The notes under the pieces: generated by a model
Told to the model about the DNA's origin: nothing
The model's database searches: none
Seen by the model: only the letters and a program-made list of their open reading frames with translations
Source: G965232465 sp965232465
GTDB lineage: Bacteria; Pseudomonadota; Alphaproteobacteria; JAQWUY01
Length of the DNA: 64,000 bases
NCBI GenBank assembly: GCA_965232465.1
Contig: OZ246977.1
Coordinates: forward strand, 2,170,001 to 2,234,000
Direction: 5' to 3'
Program-made: the position numbers and the translations under genes
Part shown: piece after piece, positions 36,301 to 43,744 of the stretch
Layout of the letters: the number at the start of each line of letters is the position of its first letter
Numbering within the stretch: the first letter of the stretch is position 1

Positions 36301-39237
36301 ATTGTTGCCGATGGTAGTGGTGGCAATCCTGATTATGCAGCGGCTATTGACAACAAAACAGGGGCTATTTATGGGACAAAACTGACCAAATCAGGGACAC
36401 TGTTGGTAAAAATTGTCCGTGCGGCACAAGGTGATTTACCCAAATTAACAGCATATCAAAACTTTAATGTAGGTAAGCAAGATTTAGCCCGTGATATCCC
36501 TAAGCCGACGGTTACCAGCACAAATAACAAGTGGAAAGATAATGGGGGTAAAATCCCATTGGCGTTTGTAGGATTGCCCAGCAGCACAAACTTTGCTAAT
36601 TACGATTGGACTGTGGCGGGTAAAACAAGCGATGATCCCGATACAATCTCCGCAGGTTTAAAAATCGTATCGGATGGGTTAACAGGAGCCACATCGGGCG
36701 GTACAGCAATTATTACCATGATCGCAAAAAATTCTGATACCAAATACACAGGACAAGTCACTCTTGCGGACTTTACCATTGCTAAGCAACATCTTACGGA
36801 TATACCCAAACCGACGGTTACCAGCACAAACAGCAAGTGGAAAGATAATGGGGGTAAAATCCCATTGGCGTTTGCAGGATTGCCCAGCGGCACAAACTTT
36901 GGGGATTATTCGTGGACAGTGGCAGGTAAAACAGGCGATGGTCCAGATGCAATTGCGGCGGGTTTAAAAGTCGTATCAAATGGCATAACGGGGGCAACCT
37001 CTGGCGGTACAGCAATTATCACCATGACCGCAAAATCCAGCGATAAAAAATACAGCGGCAATGTGAACCTAGCGGACTTTACCATTACTAAGCAAGTACT
37101 GGGGGCGGGTAAGGATATAACCACCCCTCCGGCGGTAGCAACAGCAACCAATGAAGATGGCAAGTGGAAAACGAATACCAATGCTAAAATTAACTTAAAT
37201 TATACTTTACCGGGCGGTACAACCGCATCGCAATATAGTTGGGTAGTGGGTAAAAAATCCGGGGCAGAACCCAGCGGTACCTTAAAAATTGACCAAACTA
37301 ATGGTCACATCAGTGGGGCGACATCGTCAGGTACAGCGGAAATCACCATGACCGCAAAACCCACTAATAAAAAATACACGGGGGCGATGCGTACAACAGA
37401 CTTTACCATTGCTAAGCAAGACACAACAGACCACCCAAACTTTGATGTAACTGCTGCTGCCATCGCATGGGCAGCAGGCAGTCAAACGGTTACATATACC
37501 CCGTCAAACGCCCCTGCGGGTATTGGTACCGCCACATATGCCTTGATAGGTTCTGGTACAACCGCTGGTACTGTGGCGGGCGATGTTGGTTCTGTGGAAG
37601 TGGCGTCGAGCGATGGTAAAATTGCAAAAACTGTCCGTAGTGGGGTGGTAAAAGTAAAGATTACATATGCCGCCAATGCTAAGTATAAAGAAATTACCAA
37701 AAATGTGGATGTTACTATCAATAAACAAACGACGACAGATACCCTAACCATGGCAAATCTTGTGCTACCATACGCATCTGGCAGCACAACGGTAAGTACC
37801 GCCACTGTGATGGGCAAATTAACCCTATCAGGGGGGCAAACGCAAAAATCCGATTGGCAACTAAAAAGCCTAGCGGGCAGTCATGCGGGTCTTGCCATTG
37901 CTGCTGATAAAAAGAGCATAACCATATCAGGGGCAATCAGCACCCCCACCCCTATTACCGCTATATTTGAACACAAAAACAACAAATATGCAGATGTACC
38001 AAAAACCTTTAAACTGTCCACAGGGGCGGGTACATTGAGTTTCGACACTCGTCAAGGGTCAGGAAAATGGGGTAAATCATATACCACAGATTATAAATTA
38101 AACACTTCTGATACAGTGGGGGATGTAACCGCACAGTTTATAAAAGTTAGCCATGGCGATTTCACTGGCGATTTCACATTTTCGATTGTAGCCGCCGGCG
38201 GAGATGATGGTAGTGGTCTGACACAAACCACCACAGGCATTGTTGCCAATGATAGGTATGCAGCGGCTATTAACAGCGAAACAGGGGCTATTGATGCCAA
38301 AAAACTGACAAAATCAGGGACGCTGTTGGTAAAAATTGTCCGTGCGGCAAAAACTGTAACAGCAGGCACATTACCCAAACTGACAACATATCAAAACTTT
38401 ACAGTGAATAAGCAAAACCTTGCAACTGATCTTGACACCAAACCCAGCATAACCGCATCGCAAGCGGATCGTATATGGAAATCCGGCGGGGCAAAGTTAA
38501 GCGGTATGACATATAACAATGTGCCAGAGGGCAATGTGACGGCTTTTGATTGGTCTGTGATAGGTAAAACAGGCGATGTGCCATCAGGTACCCTTCGTCT
38601 AGACAGTACAGATAAAAAATTAATTGGGGCAACATCGGGTGGTACTGTCATCATCACCATGCGTGCAAAAAATACTGATGACAAATATACAGGTAGCGTA
38701 GTGCTCGCCGATTTCACCATCAGTAAACAAAATTATCCGCTGAAATTCCGCACTTCATATCTTAGCCCTGGGGCTGCATTAAATGCAAAAGATATAGTTA
38801 CTACTAAAAACGCAGATCTTGATATAGACAGTAAGAATACTTTTGGAATAGTTACACCTTTAACATCAGCACAAATGACTCTTATAAAAAATCAAGGACT
38901 AGTAAGTGTTAATTTTGAAACTAATATAAACGATGTTACAGCCATAAATTCAAAAGCAAAAAGAGCCATCGTAGAGACAACAAACAATAGGCAACAGGTA
39001 CGCATCCAAGGACAGGGAGGGTTCAAAACAGGAACTGAAAGTCAATTGGAAACACAGATAAAAAATGATTTACAAAATGGCCGTACCATTTTCTTTGTAA
39101 AGCCAACGGGTATCCCTATTGACAGAGTAATCAAATTAAAGATTCAAATAAGGGCAGATAGCGGTAAAAAATACAACGCTTTTGAAGATATTATATACCT
39201 TGTAACCGACTGTACAGACCCATTTTATTGCAATTAA
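30346..39237 (+). CDS. Giant intimin/invasin-like inverse autotransporter adhesin
   Basis: The 2963-residue protein has a signal peptide (1-22) and an inverse-autotransporter beta-barrel (about 30-275: LHLGLGYRKL, IVGVNAFFDTKDG, YSIGAELKTARFDMSANLYRR, GWDMTAKGNIPNY, VRGEYDRPSG, then KRYDKVERQYDI). A spacer domain follows, then 22 Ig-like domains of about 100 residues, most ending in a -KQ junction. The last 160 residues form a distinct tip with a cysteine pair at the end (DCTDPFYC). The barrel would sit in the outer membrane with the C-terminal arm outside, as an adhesin. No LysM domain is present. The start at 30346 is chosen for its signal peptide and AAGGAAT site; the frame extends 30 codons upstream. 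Confidence 0.9.
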   Translation: MKKILLAGASLLALSYTTPAFTNDTDKVVNATGNLVIDTINKRGIFEWINGGIGYSDKTLSWDITTFSNLSETKDMVTYLQTSYNRQKSVNRLHLGLGYRKLINTTSAPLIVGVNAFFDTKDGTKNILALKSSENFQRYSIGAELKTARFDMSANLYRRIGNNIVADKKVLQGWDMTAKGNIPNYENISVGINTYKFDGVGNTVVKGNKLIAEFKPNPVITVRGEYDRPSGESAQTDISVDFKLAFDKPIQDQMKSAPVSGAGTVWHKRYDKVERQYDIKTAEAESTPTLPVVSAGTIDSSSGKTIASGDGKTEATAFVLPDNNKFAIKKFIDAPTDAVRAELNSRTAISPTVAVTVTVMRGTLGTEFAFEDSAGNPIDNIKDVDYESVLVDKTGSNTAVLKLSYQVSGYAPQDVFVKTTESFTDTVTMGDLIVPYASGNKTVSAADILAKLTVSGGQTQASEWMVKNLTDTDNHANLAVASGGKILTISGAITTKTTVTVNLAHPKYQDVTKTFELSTATGALNSGTHTGSGKWGQSYTTDYKLKTSDTVGDTTVTFDTNADFTFEIVAPATTVSGFTSTTAGIVNGALTGAINANTGGIIGANLTKSGTLLVKIVRKAKGGLPQITDYANLPVAKQTTADHTGFTVSASPIVWATASTAVPYTATNAPFGIGIATYTLTATGTTAGNAITIASNTGAIAKTTQSGVVKVKITYAANDKYESMTRDVDVSVNKQTIADNTLSVANLVVTYVSGNKVVSAADVLGQLTATGSARSDWTVKSLVKKDTNSNFDIDSGGKSLTIKGTFTTSTTVTVVFESTKYTDVSKDFELSTRAAQVIDGTPTGLSGKWGKGTVTPDYKLDLTDQGQTFVKATDYTFSVVPSSDGGKGGKDATTAGIFTSNPISNARTGAIDTSKLTKSGKLLIKIVRAAKGSGANTVAAATEYVNFDVTKQVLGTDVTTAPAVATATGESGKWKTSASAKINLNYTLPGSTDESDYTWAVGKKSGAEPDGTLAIDSRGDISGATSSGTAEITIIAKANNPKYTGSIRTADFTIAKQVFGTDVLAAPAVAATSSEDGKWKSDTSAKIALNYFLPGRTPPSQYTWAVKSATSRGPSGTLAIDASGHISGATSGGTAEITITAKAANKKYSGAMRTADFVIQKQTATGTLSVANVVVPYSSGDKAVSTADIESQLSVTGTQKSDWKLKSLADTDTIGASTLVIAGDKKRLTIKKQITTPTTITAVFESTKYEDKSDTFELSTRLSQVIDGTPTGVSAKWGKGTVTPDYKLKNRDAGQPFDKATDYTFSVVAAGTTVNGFTSTTANIFTSNPISNNKTGEIDSSKLVKSGTLLIKIVRAAKGSGAGAVPEATEYVNFTVNKQVFGTGANADVKTVPTVSLANGDDTKWKTGTATKFDMAYTTLPFRLSADDFTWEVAGKSGAAPSGSLAIDKDGKISGATSAGTVVITIKAKTSDEKYAGQFTLVDFAITKQKTTDTLSAANLVIPYGSGTVPVNAAAILGKLSVTSTGTAQTQKSDWQIKSVADTDNHGKLAVANDGKSLSISGVIGPSTTVTVVYEDKNNKYADETKTFELSTGAGTLSTATRTGSGKWGKTFTTDYKLKTSDTVGDVSATFNLNTDYTFSIVAPATTVTDFTSTTNGIVNGALTGAIGIRNGAIDGTKLTKSGKLLIKIVRAAKSGLPALTTYQNFDVHKQTAADHTGFSVSAGAITWNTNSQTVTYTENASKPTGIGTATYALTRTGTTAGATTGGNAITVASSDGKIAKTAQSGVVKVKITYAANDKYESITKDVDVSIGKQTATANTLSVAPIVVPYITGTSSDQTVRAVDVLLKLSVSSGSAKNDWSVKSLADTDGIGSSKLIISNDKKSMTIKGEIPTSTTVTVVFESTKYKDVTKTFELSTAAGKMSTDTPTGAGKWGKAYTTDYKLKTSDAVGSKTATFTTGSSGDFTFSIVAAGGDDGSNLTQTTADIVADGSGGNPDYAAAIDNKTGAIYGTKLTKSGTLLVKIVRAAQGDLPKLTAYQNFNVGKQDLARDIPKPTVTSTNNKWKDNGGKIPLAFVGLPSSTNFANYDWTVAGKTSDDPDTISAGLKIVSDGLTGATSGGTAIITMIAKNSDTKYTGQVTLADFTIAKQHLTDIPKPTVTSTNSKWKDNGGKIPLAFAGLPSGTNFGDYSWTVAGKTGDGPDAIAAGLKVVSNGITGATSGGTAIITMTAKSSDKKYSGNVNLADFTITKQVLGAGKDITTPPAVATATNEDGKWKTNTNAKINLNYTLPGGTTASQYSWVVGKKSGAEPSGTLKIDQTNGHISGATSSGTAEITMTAKPTNKKYTGAMRTTDFTIAKQDTTDHPNFDVTAAAIAWAAGSQTVTYTPSNAPAGIGTATYALIGSGTTAGTVAGDVGSVEVASSDGKIAKTVRSGVVKVKITYAANAKYKEITKNVDVTINKQTTTDTLTMANLVLPYASGSTTVSTATVMGKLTLSGGQTQKSDWQLKSLAGSHAGLAIAADKKSITISGAISTPTPITAIFEHKNNKYADVPKTFKLSTGAGTLSFDTRQGSGKWGKSYTTDYKLNTSDTVGDVTAQFIKVSHGDFTGDFTFSIVAAGGDDGSGLTQTTTGIVANDRYAAAINSETGAIDAKKLTKSGTLLVKIVRAAKTVTAGTLPKLTTYQNFTVNKQNLATDLDTKPSITASQADRIWKSGGAKLSGMTYNNVPEGNVTAFDWSVIGKTGDVPSGTLRLDSTDKKLIGATSGGTVIITMRAKNTDDKYTGSVVLADFTISKQNYPLKFRTSYLSPGAALNAKDIVTTKNADLDIDSKNTFGIVTPLTSAQMTLIKNQGLVSVNFETNINDVTAINSKAKRAIVETTNNRQQVRIQGQGGFKTGTESQLETQIKNDLQNGRTIFFVKPTGIPIDRVIKLKIQIRADSGKKYNAFEDIIYLVTDCTDPFYCN
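36481..37095 (+). repeat. Near-identical tandem Ig-domain copies in the adhesin
   Basis: The domain at 36481-36789 and that at 36790-37095 both read DIPKPTVTSTN, then KWKDNGGKIPLAF, and are nearly identical in DNA over most of their length. This marks a recent duplication of one class-D domain. Confidence 0.8.
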
Positions 39238-39316
39238 ACTTAAGGATCCAAAGTATTTTGAGTTATTGTGATATACTCTGAGGCAAATATTTTAATCTTG
39301 ATTTTCAAATAAATAT

Positions 39317-39356
39317 CGTCTATTATGGAATTATATTCCTGATTAGACGATTTTTT
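39317..39356 (+). terminator. Terminator of the adhesin gene
   Basis: An outer stem CGTCTA/TAGACG (39317-39322 with 39344-39349) encloses an inner GGAA/TTCC stem and is followed by six T at 39351-39356. It lies 80 bases after the adhesin stop. Confidence 0.65.
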
Positions 39357-39369
39357 ATAAAGATGAACT

Positions 39370-40596
39370 ATGTATAAACGGACACTTAGTAATCACATTC
39401 AATCTATTACCGATACTTTTCCTGTGTTGTTGATAACGGGACCTAGGCAAGTGGGAAAAACAACTTTGCTTCAAATGTGTAGTGAAGTGGAGCGTAATTA
39501 TGTATCTTTGGACGATTTAGATGTACGGCAGTTGGCTAAGAACGACCCTGCATTATTCTTTCAAACCTATAAGCCCCCTTTAATTATTGATGAAGTACAA
39601 TACGCCCCCGAATTACTGTCTTATATTAAAATAATAGTGGATAAGGAACAGAAAAATGGCTTGTTTTGGTTAACAGGGTCACAAAAATTTCACCTTATGC
39701 AAGGGATAAACGAAAGTCTTGCGGGTCGTGTGGCAATTATTGATTTATTGGGATTGTCACAGGCAGAAAGAAACCATAAGGGGGAAACTTCAATTCCTTT
39801 TTTGCCAACCTCTGAATGGATTGATAATGCGAAAAAACATGCGGTCAAGCCTATGTTTTTAGAGCCTGTTTATAAAACTATTTGGCAAGGGGCTTTCCCA
39901 CATTTACACAAAGGGGACAATACGGATCGGGATATATTTTATCGCTCTTATATACAAACTTATATTCAACGGGATGTAAAGGATGTTTTAAATATATCCA
40001 ATGATATGCAATTTTATAATTTTCTTGTGGCTATTTCCGCCCGCACAGGGCAAATGTTGAATTATGCGGATATATCACGAGATGTAGGCATTGATGCCAA
40101 AACTGTAAAGTCTTGGCTGTCCATATTGGAAATTTCGGGTTTGTTATACTTATTGTACCCATATTATCGCAATGTGAACAAAAGATTGGTCACATCGATA
40201 CCTAAAATATACTTTTTGGATACGGGTTTATGCACTTATTTGACAAAGTGGGTCAATCCGCAGTCGTTATCCGCAGGGGCTATGTCTGGGCATATTTTGG
40301 AAACTTATATTTTTACAGAAATATTAAAAAGTTATTGGCACAATGGCAAGCAACCGCATTTTTATTACTATCGGGACAAAGACCAAAACGAAATTGATTT
40401 GGTGATAGAAACAGGGGATACTTTATACCCCATAGAATTTAAAAAAACCGCCACCCCCTCCAACCGAGCGTCAAAACATTTTCACCTGCTAGAAAAATGT
40501 AGCAAATCTGTAGGGCATGGATATGTTGTATGCTTAATAGAACAAGACATACCCTTATCTAGACAAGTAACTGCCATACCTGTTGGATACCTTTAA
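39370..40596 (+). CDS. AAA+ ATPase with DUF4143 domain (first copy)
   Basis: The 408-residue protein has Walker A TGPRQVGKTTLLQM, Walker B PLIIDEVQYAPELL, the sensor region FWLTGSQKF, a helix-turn-helix-like middle (YADISRDVGIDAKTVKSWL) and the DUF4143 C-terminal part with NEIDLVIETGD-YPIEFKK, a PD-(D/E)xK-like core. These proteins are common, often multicopy and of poorly known function; a role as antitoxin-like or nuclease-linked ATPases has been proposed for related families. It stands alone after the adhesin terminator. Confidence 0.8.
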   Translation: MYKRTLSNHIQSITDTFPVLLITGPRQVGKTTLLQMCSEVERNYVSLDDLDVRQLAKNDPALFFQTYKPPLIIDEVQYAPELLSYIKIIVDKEQKNGLFWLTGSQKFHLMQGINESLAGRVAIIDLLGLSQAERNHKGETSIPFLPTSEWIDNAKKHAVKPMFLEPVYKTIWQGAFPHLHKGDNTDRDIFYRSYIQTYIQRDVKDVLNISNDMQFYNFLVAISARTGQMLNYADISRDVGIDAKTVKSWLSILEISGLLYLLYPYYRNVNKRLVTSIPKIYFLDTGLCTYLTKWVNPQSLSAGAMSGHILETYIFTEILKSYWHNGKQPHFYYYRDKDQNEIDLVIETGDTLYPIEFKKTATPSNRASKHFHLLEKCSKSVGHGYVVCLIEQDIPLSRQVTAIPVGYL

Positions 40597-40640
40597 TTTT
40601 CCACACATGTTTTCAGTGAAAATACAAAAAGGATGCCTTT

Positions 40641-40666
40641 GTCAAATCAATTTATATTGATTTGAC
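40641..40666. terminator. Perfect hairpin between convergent genes
   Basis: An 11-bp perfect stem, GTCAAATCAAT with ATTGATTTGAC, has loop TTAT. It lies between the converging DUF4143 ATPase and dksA genes and can end transcription both ways. Its sequence, and the TATA-AATGCGG that follows, resemble the near-palindrome at 21629-21664. Confidence 0.55.
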
Positions 40667-40691
40667 TATATAATGCGGAATCAAACGAATC

Positions 40692-41159
40692 TTATTCACG
40701 AAAGTCCTTACGAAGGCGTTCATCCCTTTCGTACAAAACTTGGGCTTCGATAGTCATCGTAGCAATTGGACGGGCCCTTAAACGCCTTAGGGGAATTTCT
40801 TCACCTGTGATTTCACAATATCCATAATCGCCTGTTTCGATGCTTTGTAATGCTTCGTCAATTTTGGCAATCAATTTGCGGTATCTGTCACGGGTACGCA
40901 ATTCAAAGGCATGTTCCATTTCCAACGAAGCCCTGTCGTTTAAATCCGCCGCCATCAAAGAATCTTGGCGTAAGTTTTCGATGGTTTGGGACGATTCATA
41001 TATTAGATCGAACTTCCACCGTAACAATTTATTACGGAAGTATTGTAAATGCTTCGAACACATAAATTCCTCGTCCTCAGATGGTACATAATCGAAGGGG
41101 AGCATGGTCTGTGCCAATGCCATATTAATATTTTCAATTTCTGTTATTTTTGATTTCAT
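40692..41159 (-). CDS. dksA: DksA-type RNA polymerase-binding regulator
   Basis: The 155-residue protein has the DksA coiled-coil hairpin (LLRWKFDLIYESSQTIENL, DLNDRASLEMEHAFELRTRDR) and the C-terminal globular part GDYGYCEITGEEIPLRRLRARPIATMTIEAQ. Only the first of the four zinc-finger cysteines is kept, as is usual in alphaproteobacterial DksA. It acts with ppGpp in the secondary channel of RNA polymerase. The start at 41159 has a perfect AGGAGG; the frame extends further to 41240 without reason. Confidence 0.9.
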   Translation of the reverse strand: MKSKITEIENINMALAQTMLPFDYVPSEDEEFMCSKHLQYFRNKLLRWKFDLIYESSQTIENLRQDSLMAADLNDRASLEMEHAFELRTRDRYRKLIAKIDEALQSIETGDYGYCEITGEEIPLRRLRARPIATMTIEAQVLYERDERLRKDFRE

Positions 41160-41230
41160 TGTATCCTCCTGTTTTGTATTTTCTACAATATTTTTTATGA
41201 TTGTACTACATAAAATTATTTTATGCAATA

Positions 41231-41257
41231 AAAAAAGCACATTTTTATGTGCTTTTT
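41231..41257 (-). terminator. Terminator of rpsU
   Basis: An 11-bp stem (41232-41242 with 41247-41257) has loop TTTT. It follows the rpsU stop by 13 bases on the minus strand and ends in a T run on that strand. Confidence 0.8.
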
Positions 41258-41270
41258 AATAATTATGTGA

Positions 41271-41474
41271 TTAAAAACCATCTCTTTCCAAACGCTTACG
41301 CGTTAATTTACGATAACGGCGTACAGCTTCATCTTTTTCCCGCTTCTTAATTTCAGAAGGTTTTTCAAAATGACGACGCTTTTTCATTTCACGGTAAACG
41401 CCTTCGCGTTGTAACTTCTTTTTTAACACACGAAGCGCTTGTTCAACATTGTTGTCCCGCACATTAATTTGCAT
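41271..41474 (-). CDS. rpsU: 30S ribosomal protein S21
   Basis: The 67-residue protein (MQINVRDNNVEQALRVLKKK, then EGVYREMKKRRHFEKPSEIKKR) is a typical S21, arginine- and lysine-rich. It helps translation initiation at the small subunit. A GGATGTGAT site precedes the ATG. Confidence 0.97.
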   Translation of the reverse strand: MQINVRDNNVEQALRVLKKKLQREGVYREMKKRRHFEKPSEIKKREKDEAVRRYRKLTRKRLERDGF

Positions 41475-41574
41475 TATATAATCACATCCTTTCTTGTTAA
41501 ATTTCTGTAATTAAAAACAGATGTAAAAACAATGTATAGATTTTTTTCGATTTGTAAAGTAAAATAACCATATC

Positions 41575-42234
41575 ATGACAATAAATATGGATAAAAATAC
41601 TGTTAGTGACGATTTGTGGCGAAAATTGGTACAACAGACCCTGCAAAATGCCCTTTTTAATGGACTGAACCAAGAATCACTTATGCAGTCGGCAGATGCC
41701 TTGCATATTCCCCAAATTATCGTACAAAGTCGTATCCACAATGTAAAAATCGATATACCTAGGCTATGGTGGGAATTTTTGGATACAGATATATACACAT
41801 ACGCACAAAACATCGCAACAAACAGTCGTATTCGGGACAAAATCACCTTGTTGGTCAAACACCGTATTTTAACACAAATGGCACCATACAAACCCGTTGT
41901 ACGGAATATTTTCACCACCTTTGCCCTGCCCCAAAATGCAGGCTTTGCAACCCAACACATATGGGACACCGCACACCATATGTGGATGGCAATCGGCGAT
42001 ACAACCCCAATCAGTGACCACAACTATTACACCAAACGGGCAATTTTATCAGGGGTGTTGTTTACAAGTATATCGTTTTGGATGCAAGATGACACCAACA
42101 CCAACACAGACACATACATAGACCATCGCATAGACGATGCCCTGCGACTAGGGAAATTAAAAGACCCCAAAAACCTAGCCAAATTTACCGAATATATGCC
42201 ATTCATGAATCACCCCTTAAAAATGCGAGACTAA
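41575..42234 (+). CDS. COQ9-family protein
   Basis: The 219-residue protein matches the COQ9 C-terminal region: SRIRDKITLLVKHRI, ALPQNAGFATQHIWDTAHHMW, IGDTTPISDHNYYTKRAILSGV, SFWMQDD and YIDHRIDDALRLGKLK. COQ9 binds lipids and presents ubiquinone intermediates to COQ7 or its equivalents. Divergent placement beside rpsU is common in alphaproteobacteria and supports the call. The start could be 41575 or 41587; neither has a clear ribosome site. Confidence 0.85.
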   Translation: MTINMDKNTVSDDLWRKLVQQTLQNALFNGLNQESLMQSADALHIPQIIVQSRIHNVKIDIPRLWWEFLDTDIYTYAQNIATNSRIRDKITLLVKHRILTQMAPYKPVVRNIFTTFALPQNAGFATQHIWDTAHHMWMAIGDTTPISDHNYYTKRAILSGVLFTSISFWMQDDTNTNTDTYIDHRIDDALRLGKLKDPKNLAKFTEYMPFMNHPLKMRD

Positions 42235-42252
42235 AATTTATAAAAATAAGGT

Positions 42253-42281
42253 TTGATTTTTTACAAAATACCAAGTATAAA
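42253..42281 (+). promoter_or_regulatory. Promoter of tRNA-Thr
   Basis: TTGATT (42253-42258) and TATAAA (42276-42281) are 17 bases apart. The start of transcription would fall about 10 bases before the tRNA. Confidence 0.6.
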
Positions 42282-42299
42282 ACCCATGAATCACAACAA

Positions 42300-42374
42300 G
42301 CCGTCGTAGCTCAGTGGTAGAGCGCGTCATTGGTAATGACGAGGTCGGAAGTTCAATTCTTCTCGACGGCACCA
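42300..42374 (+). tRNA. tRNA-Thr (anticodon GGT)
   Basis: The cloverleaf is complete: acceptor GCCGTCG/CGACGGC, D arm GCTC/GAGC, anticodon stem CGTCA/TGACG with loop TTGGTAA (anticodon GGT), T arm GGAAG/CTTCT with TTCAATT, discriminator A and encoded CCA. Confidence 0.97.
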
Positions 42375-42402
42375 TTAAAAAAATTTTGTATGTCAATGTA
42401 TA

Positions 42403-42462
42403 CGGTATAAAATGATTCACCATAATTATACTGCACATTTTATTTTGTTGGTTATATGGTGA
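42403..42462 (-). repeat. 60-bp dispersed repeat, copy B
   Basis: It is the exact reverse complement of 21800-21859. It starts 29 bases after the CCA end of tRNA-Thr and ends 86 bases before the second DUF4143 ATPase gene. The 8-bp inverted ends TCACCATA/TATGGTGA are intact. Confidence 0.9.
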
Positions 42463-42547
42463 TATGAGGTGCATAATCAGGGGGATGATATTGCTTTGAT
42501 AAAATTATACCTTGCAATTTGTATAAATTTCGTGCAAAATACAAGGT

Positions 42548-43720
42548 ATGTTAAAGCGATATATTACAGATTCTGTGTATAAAAGTATTGCCCAAATGCC
42601 GGCGGTGGCAGTGTTGGGAGCTCGGCAGGTGGGGAAGACTACGCTTGCTAAGACTTTTATGCGGGATGGGAATGCGGTGTATGTGGACTTGGAAAATCCT
42701 CGGGACTTGTTGCGACTTAATGACCCTTTGGCGTTTTTTACGGAGCATGTGAACACATTAATAATCTTGGATGAAATCCAACGCATGCCTGATTTGTTTA
42801 TGACTTTAAGGGGTGTTATTGATAACAACCGCATGAATGGCCGCAAGGTTGGACAGTTCTTATTATTAGGCTCTGCATCTATGGATTTAATGCGGCAATC
42901 GTCCGAAAGCCTTGCCGGTCGTGTACGCTATGTTTATATGGGCGGATTAAATGTATTAGAAATTGGGACATCCCGCCTAGATATGAATCGTTTATTGCTG
43001 CGGGGCGGATTTCCCGAAAGTTACTTGGCGGGTGATGACAATGCGGCTATGGATTGGGTGCATGATTTAATCAGTACCTATTTGGAACGGGACATTCCGC
43101 AAATGGGCTTTACTGTCCCTGCGGACAGGTTGCGAAGGTTATGGACTATGCTTGCCCATTTACAGGGGGAAACCGTGAATCTCAGCACCTTAGCCACCAA
43201 CCTAGAAGTACAACGGGCAACCGTCAATCATTACTTAGACATTTTAACCGATTTATTATTGGTTCGTAAATTACAACCATATGGTGCCAATGTAAAAAAA
43301 CGCTTGGTAAAATCCCCCCGATACTATATTCGGGATACAGGCATACAGCATTGTTTATTAGGCATAGAAAATCATGATGCGTTATTGTCCAATCCCATAC
43401 TAGGCAAATCATGGGAAGCGTTCGTCATAGAAAACATCCACTCTGTCCTGCCAAAGCGGACCGAAACATACTTTTACCGCACCCAAGCAGGGGCAGAAAT
43501 AGACTTAATCATAAAATTCCCCTCAGGCGACATTTGGGCAATCGAAATAAAATACGGACAATCCCCAAAAATCAGCAAGCACTTCCACACGACCTGCCAA
43601 GATATAAAGGCAACCCAAAAATACATCATATACGGCGGGAAGGAAACATTCCCCCTTAAACATGGGGTTGTTATGATAGGGATAAAGGCGTTTATGGAAA
43701 AATTGAGTGGGGGGGGGTAA
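42548..43720 (+). CDS. AAA+ ATPase with DUF4143 domain (second copy)
   Basis: The 390-residue protein has Walker A LGARQVGKTTLAKT, Walker B LIILDEIQRMPDL, LLGSASMDLMRQ, a middle helix-turn-helix-like part (LSTLATNLEVQRATVNHYL) and the DUF4143 end with GAEIDLIIK-IWAIEIKYG. It is clearly a different subfamily from the copy at 39370: little identity outside the motifs. It runs convergently into hsdM with 24 bases between them, at the border of the type I restriction locus. Confidence 0.8.
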   Translation: MLKRYITDSVYKSIAQMPAVAVLGARQVGKTTLAKTFMRDGNAVYVDLENPRDLLRLNDPLAFFTEHVNTLIILDEIQRMPDLFMTLRGVIDNNRMNGRKVGQFLLLGSASMDLMRQSSESLAGRVRYVYMGGLNVLEIGTSRLDMNRLLLRGGFPESYLAGDDNAAMDWVHDLISTYLERDIPQMGFTVPADRLRRLWTMLAHLQGETVNLSTLATNLEVQRATVNHYLDILTDLLLVRKLQPYGANVKKRLVKSPRYYIRDTGIQHCLLGIENHDALLSNPILGKSWEAFVIENIHSVLPKRTETYFYRTQAGAEIDLIIKFPSGDIWAIEIKYGQSPKISKHFHTTCQDIKATQKYIIYGGKETFPLKHGVVMIGIKAFMEKLSGGG

Positions 43721-43744
43721 GTATTTGTTTACTTTTCGTCTGCA

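Noticed and set aside
30856..38720. Many long antisense frames opposite the giant adhesin
   Set aside because: They follow the repeat period of the adhesin and lack ribosome sites; they are shadows of the coding strand.
42300..42462. tRNA-Thr 3' end as an attachment site of an integrated element
   Set aside because: No copy of the tRNA 3' end and no integrase gene were found in the window, so only the neighbouring repeat is reported.
42238..42474. Minus-strand frame containing SRRIELPTSSLP across tRNA-Thr and the 60-bp repeat
   Set aside because: It reads the tRNA on the wrong strand; the N-terminal part comes only from the repeat.
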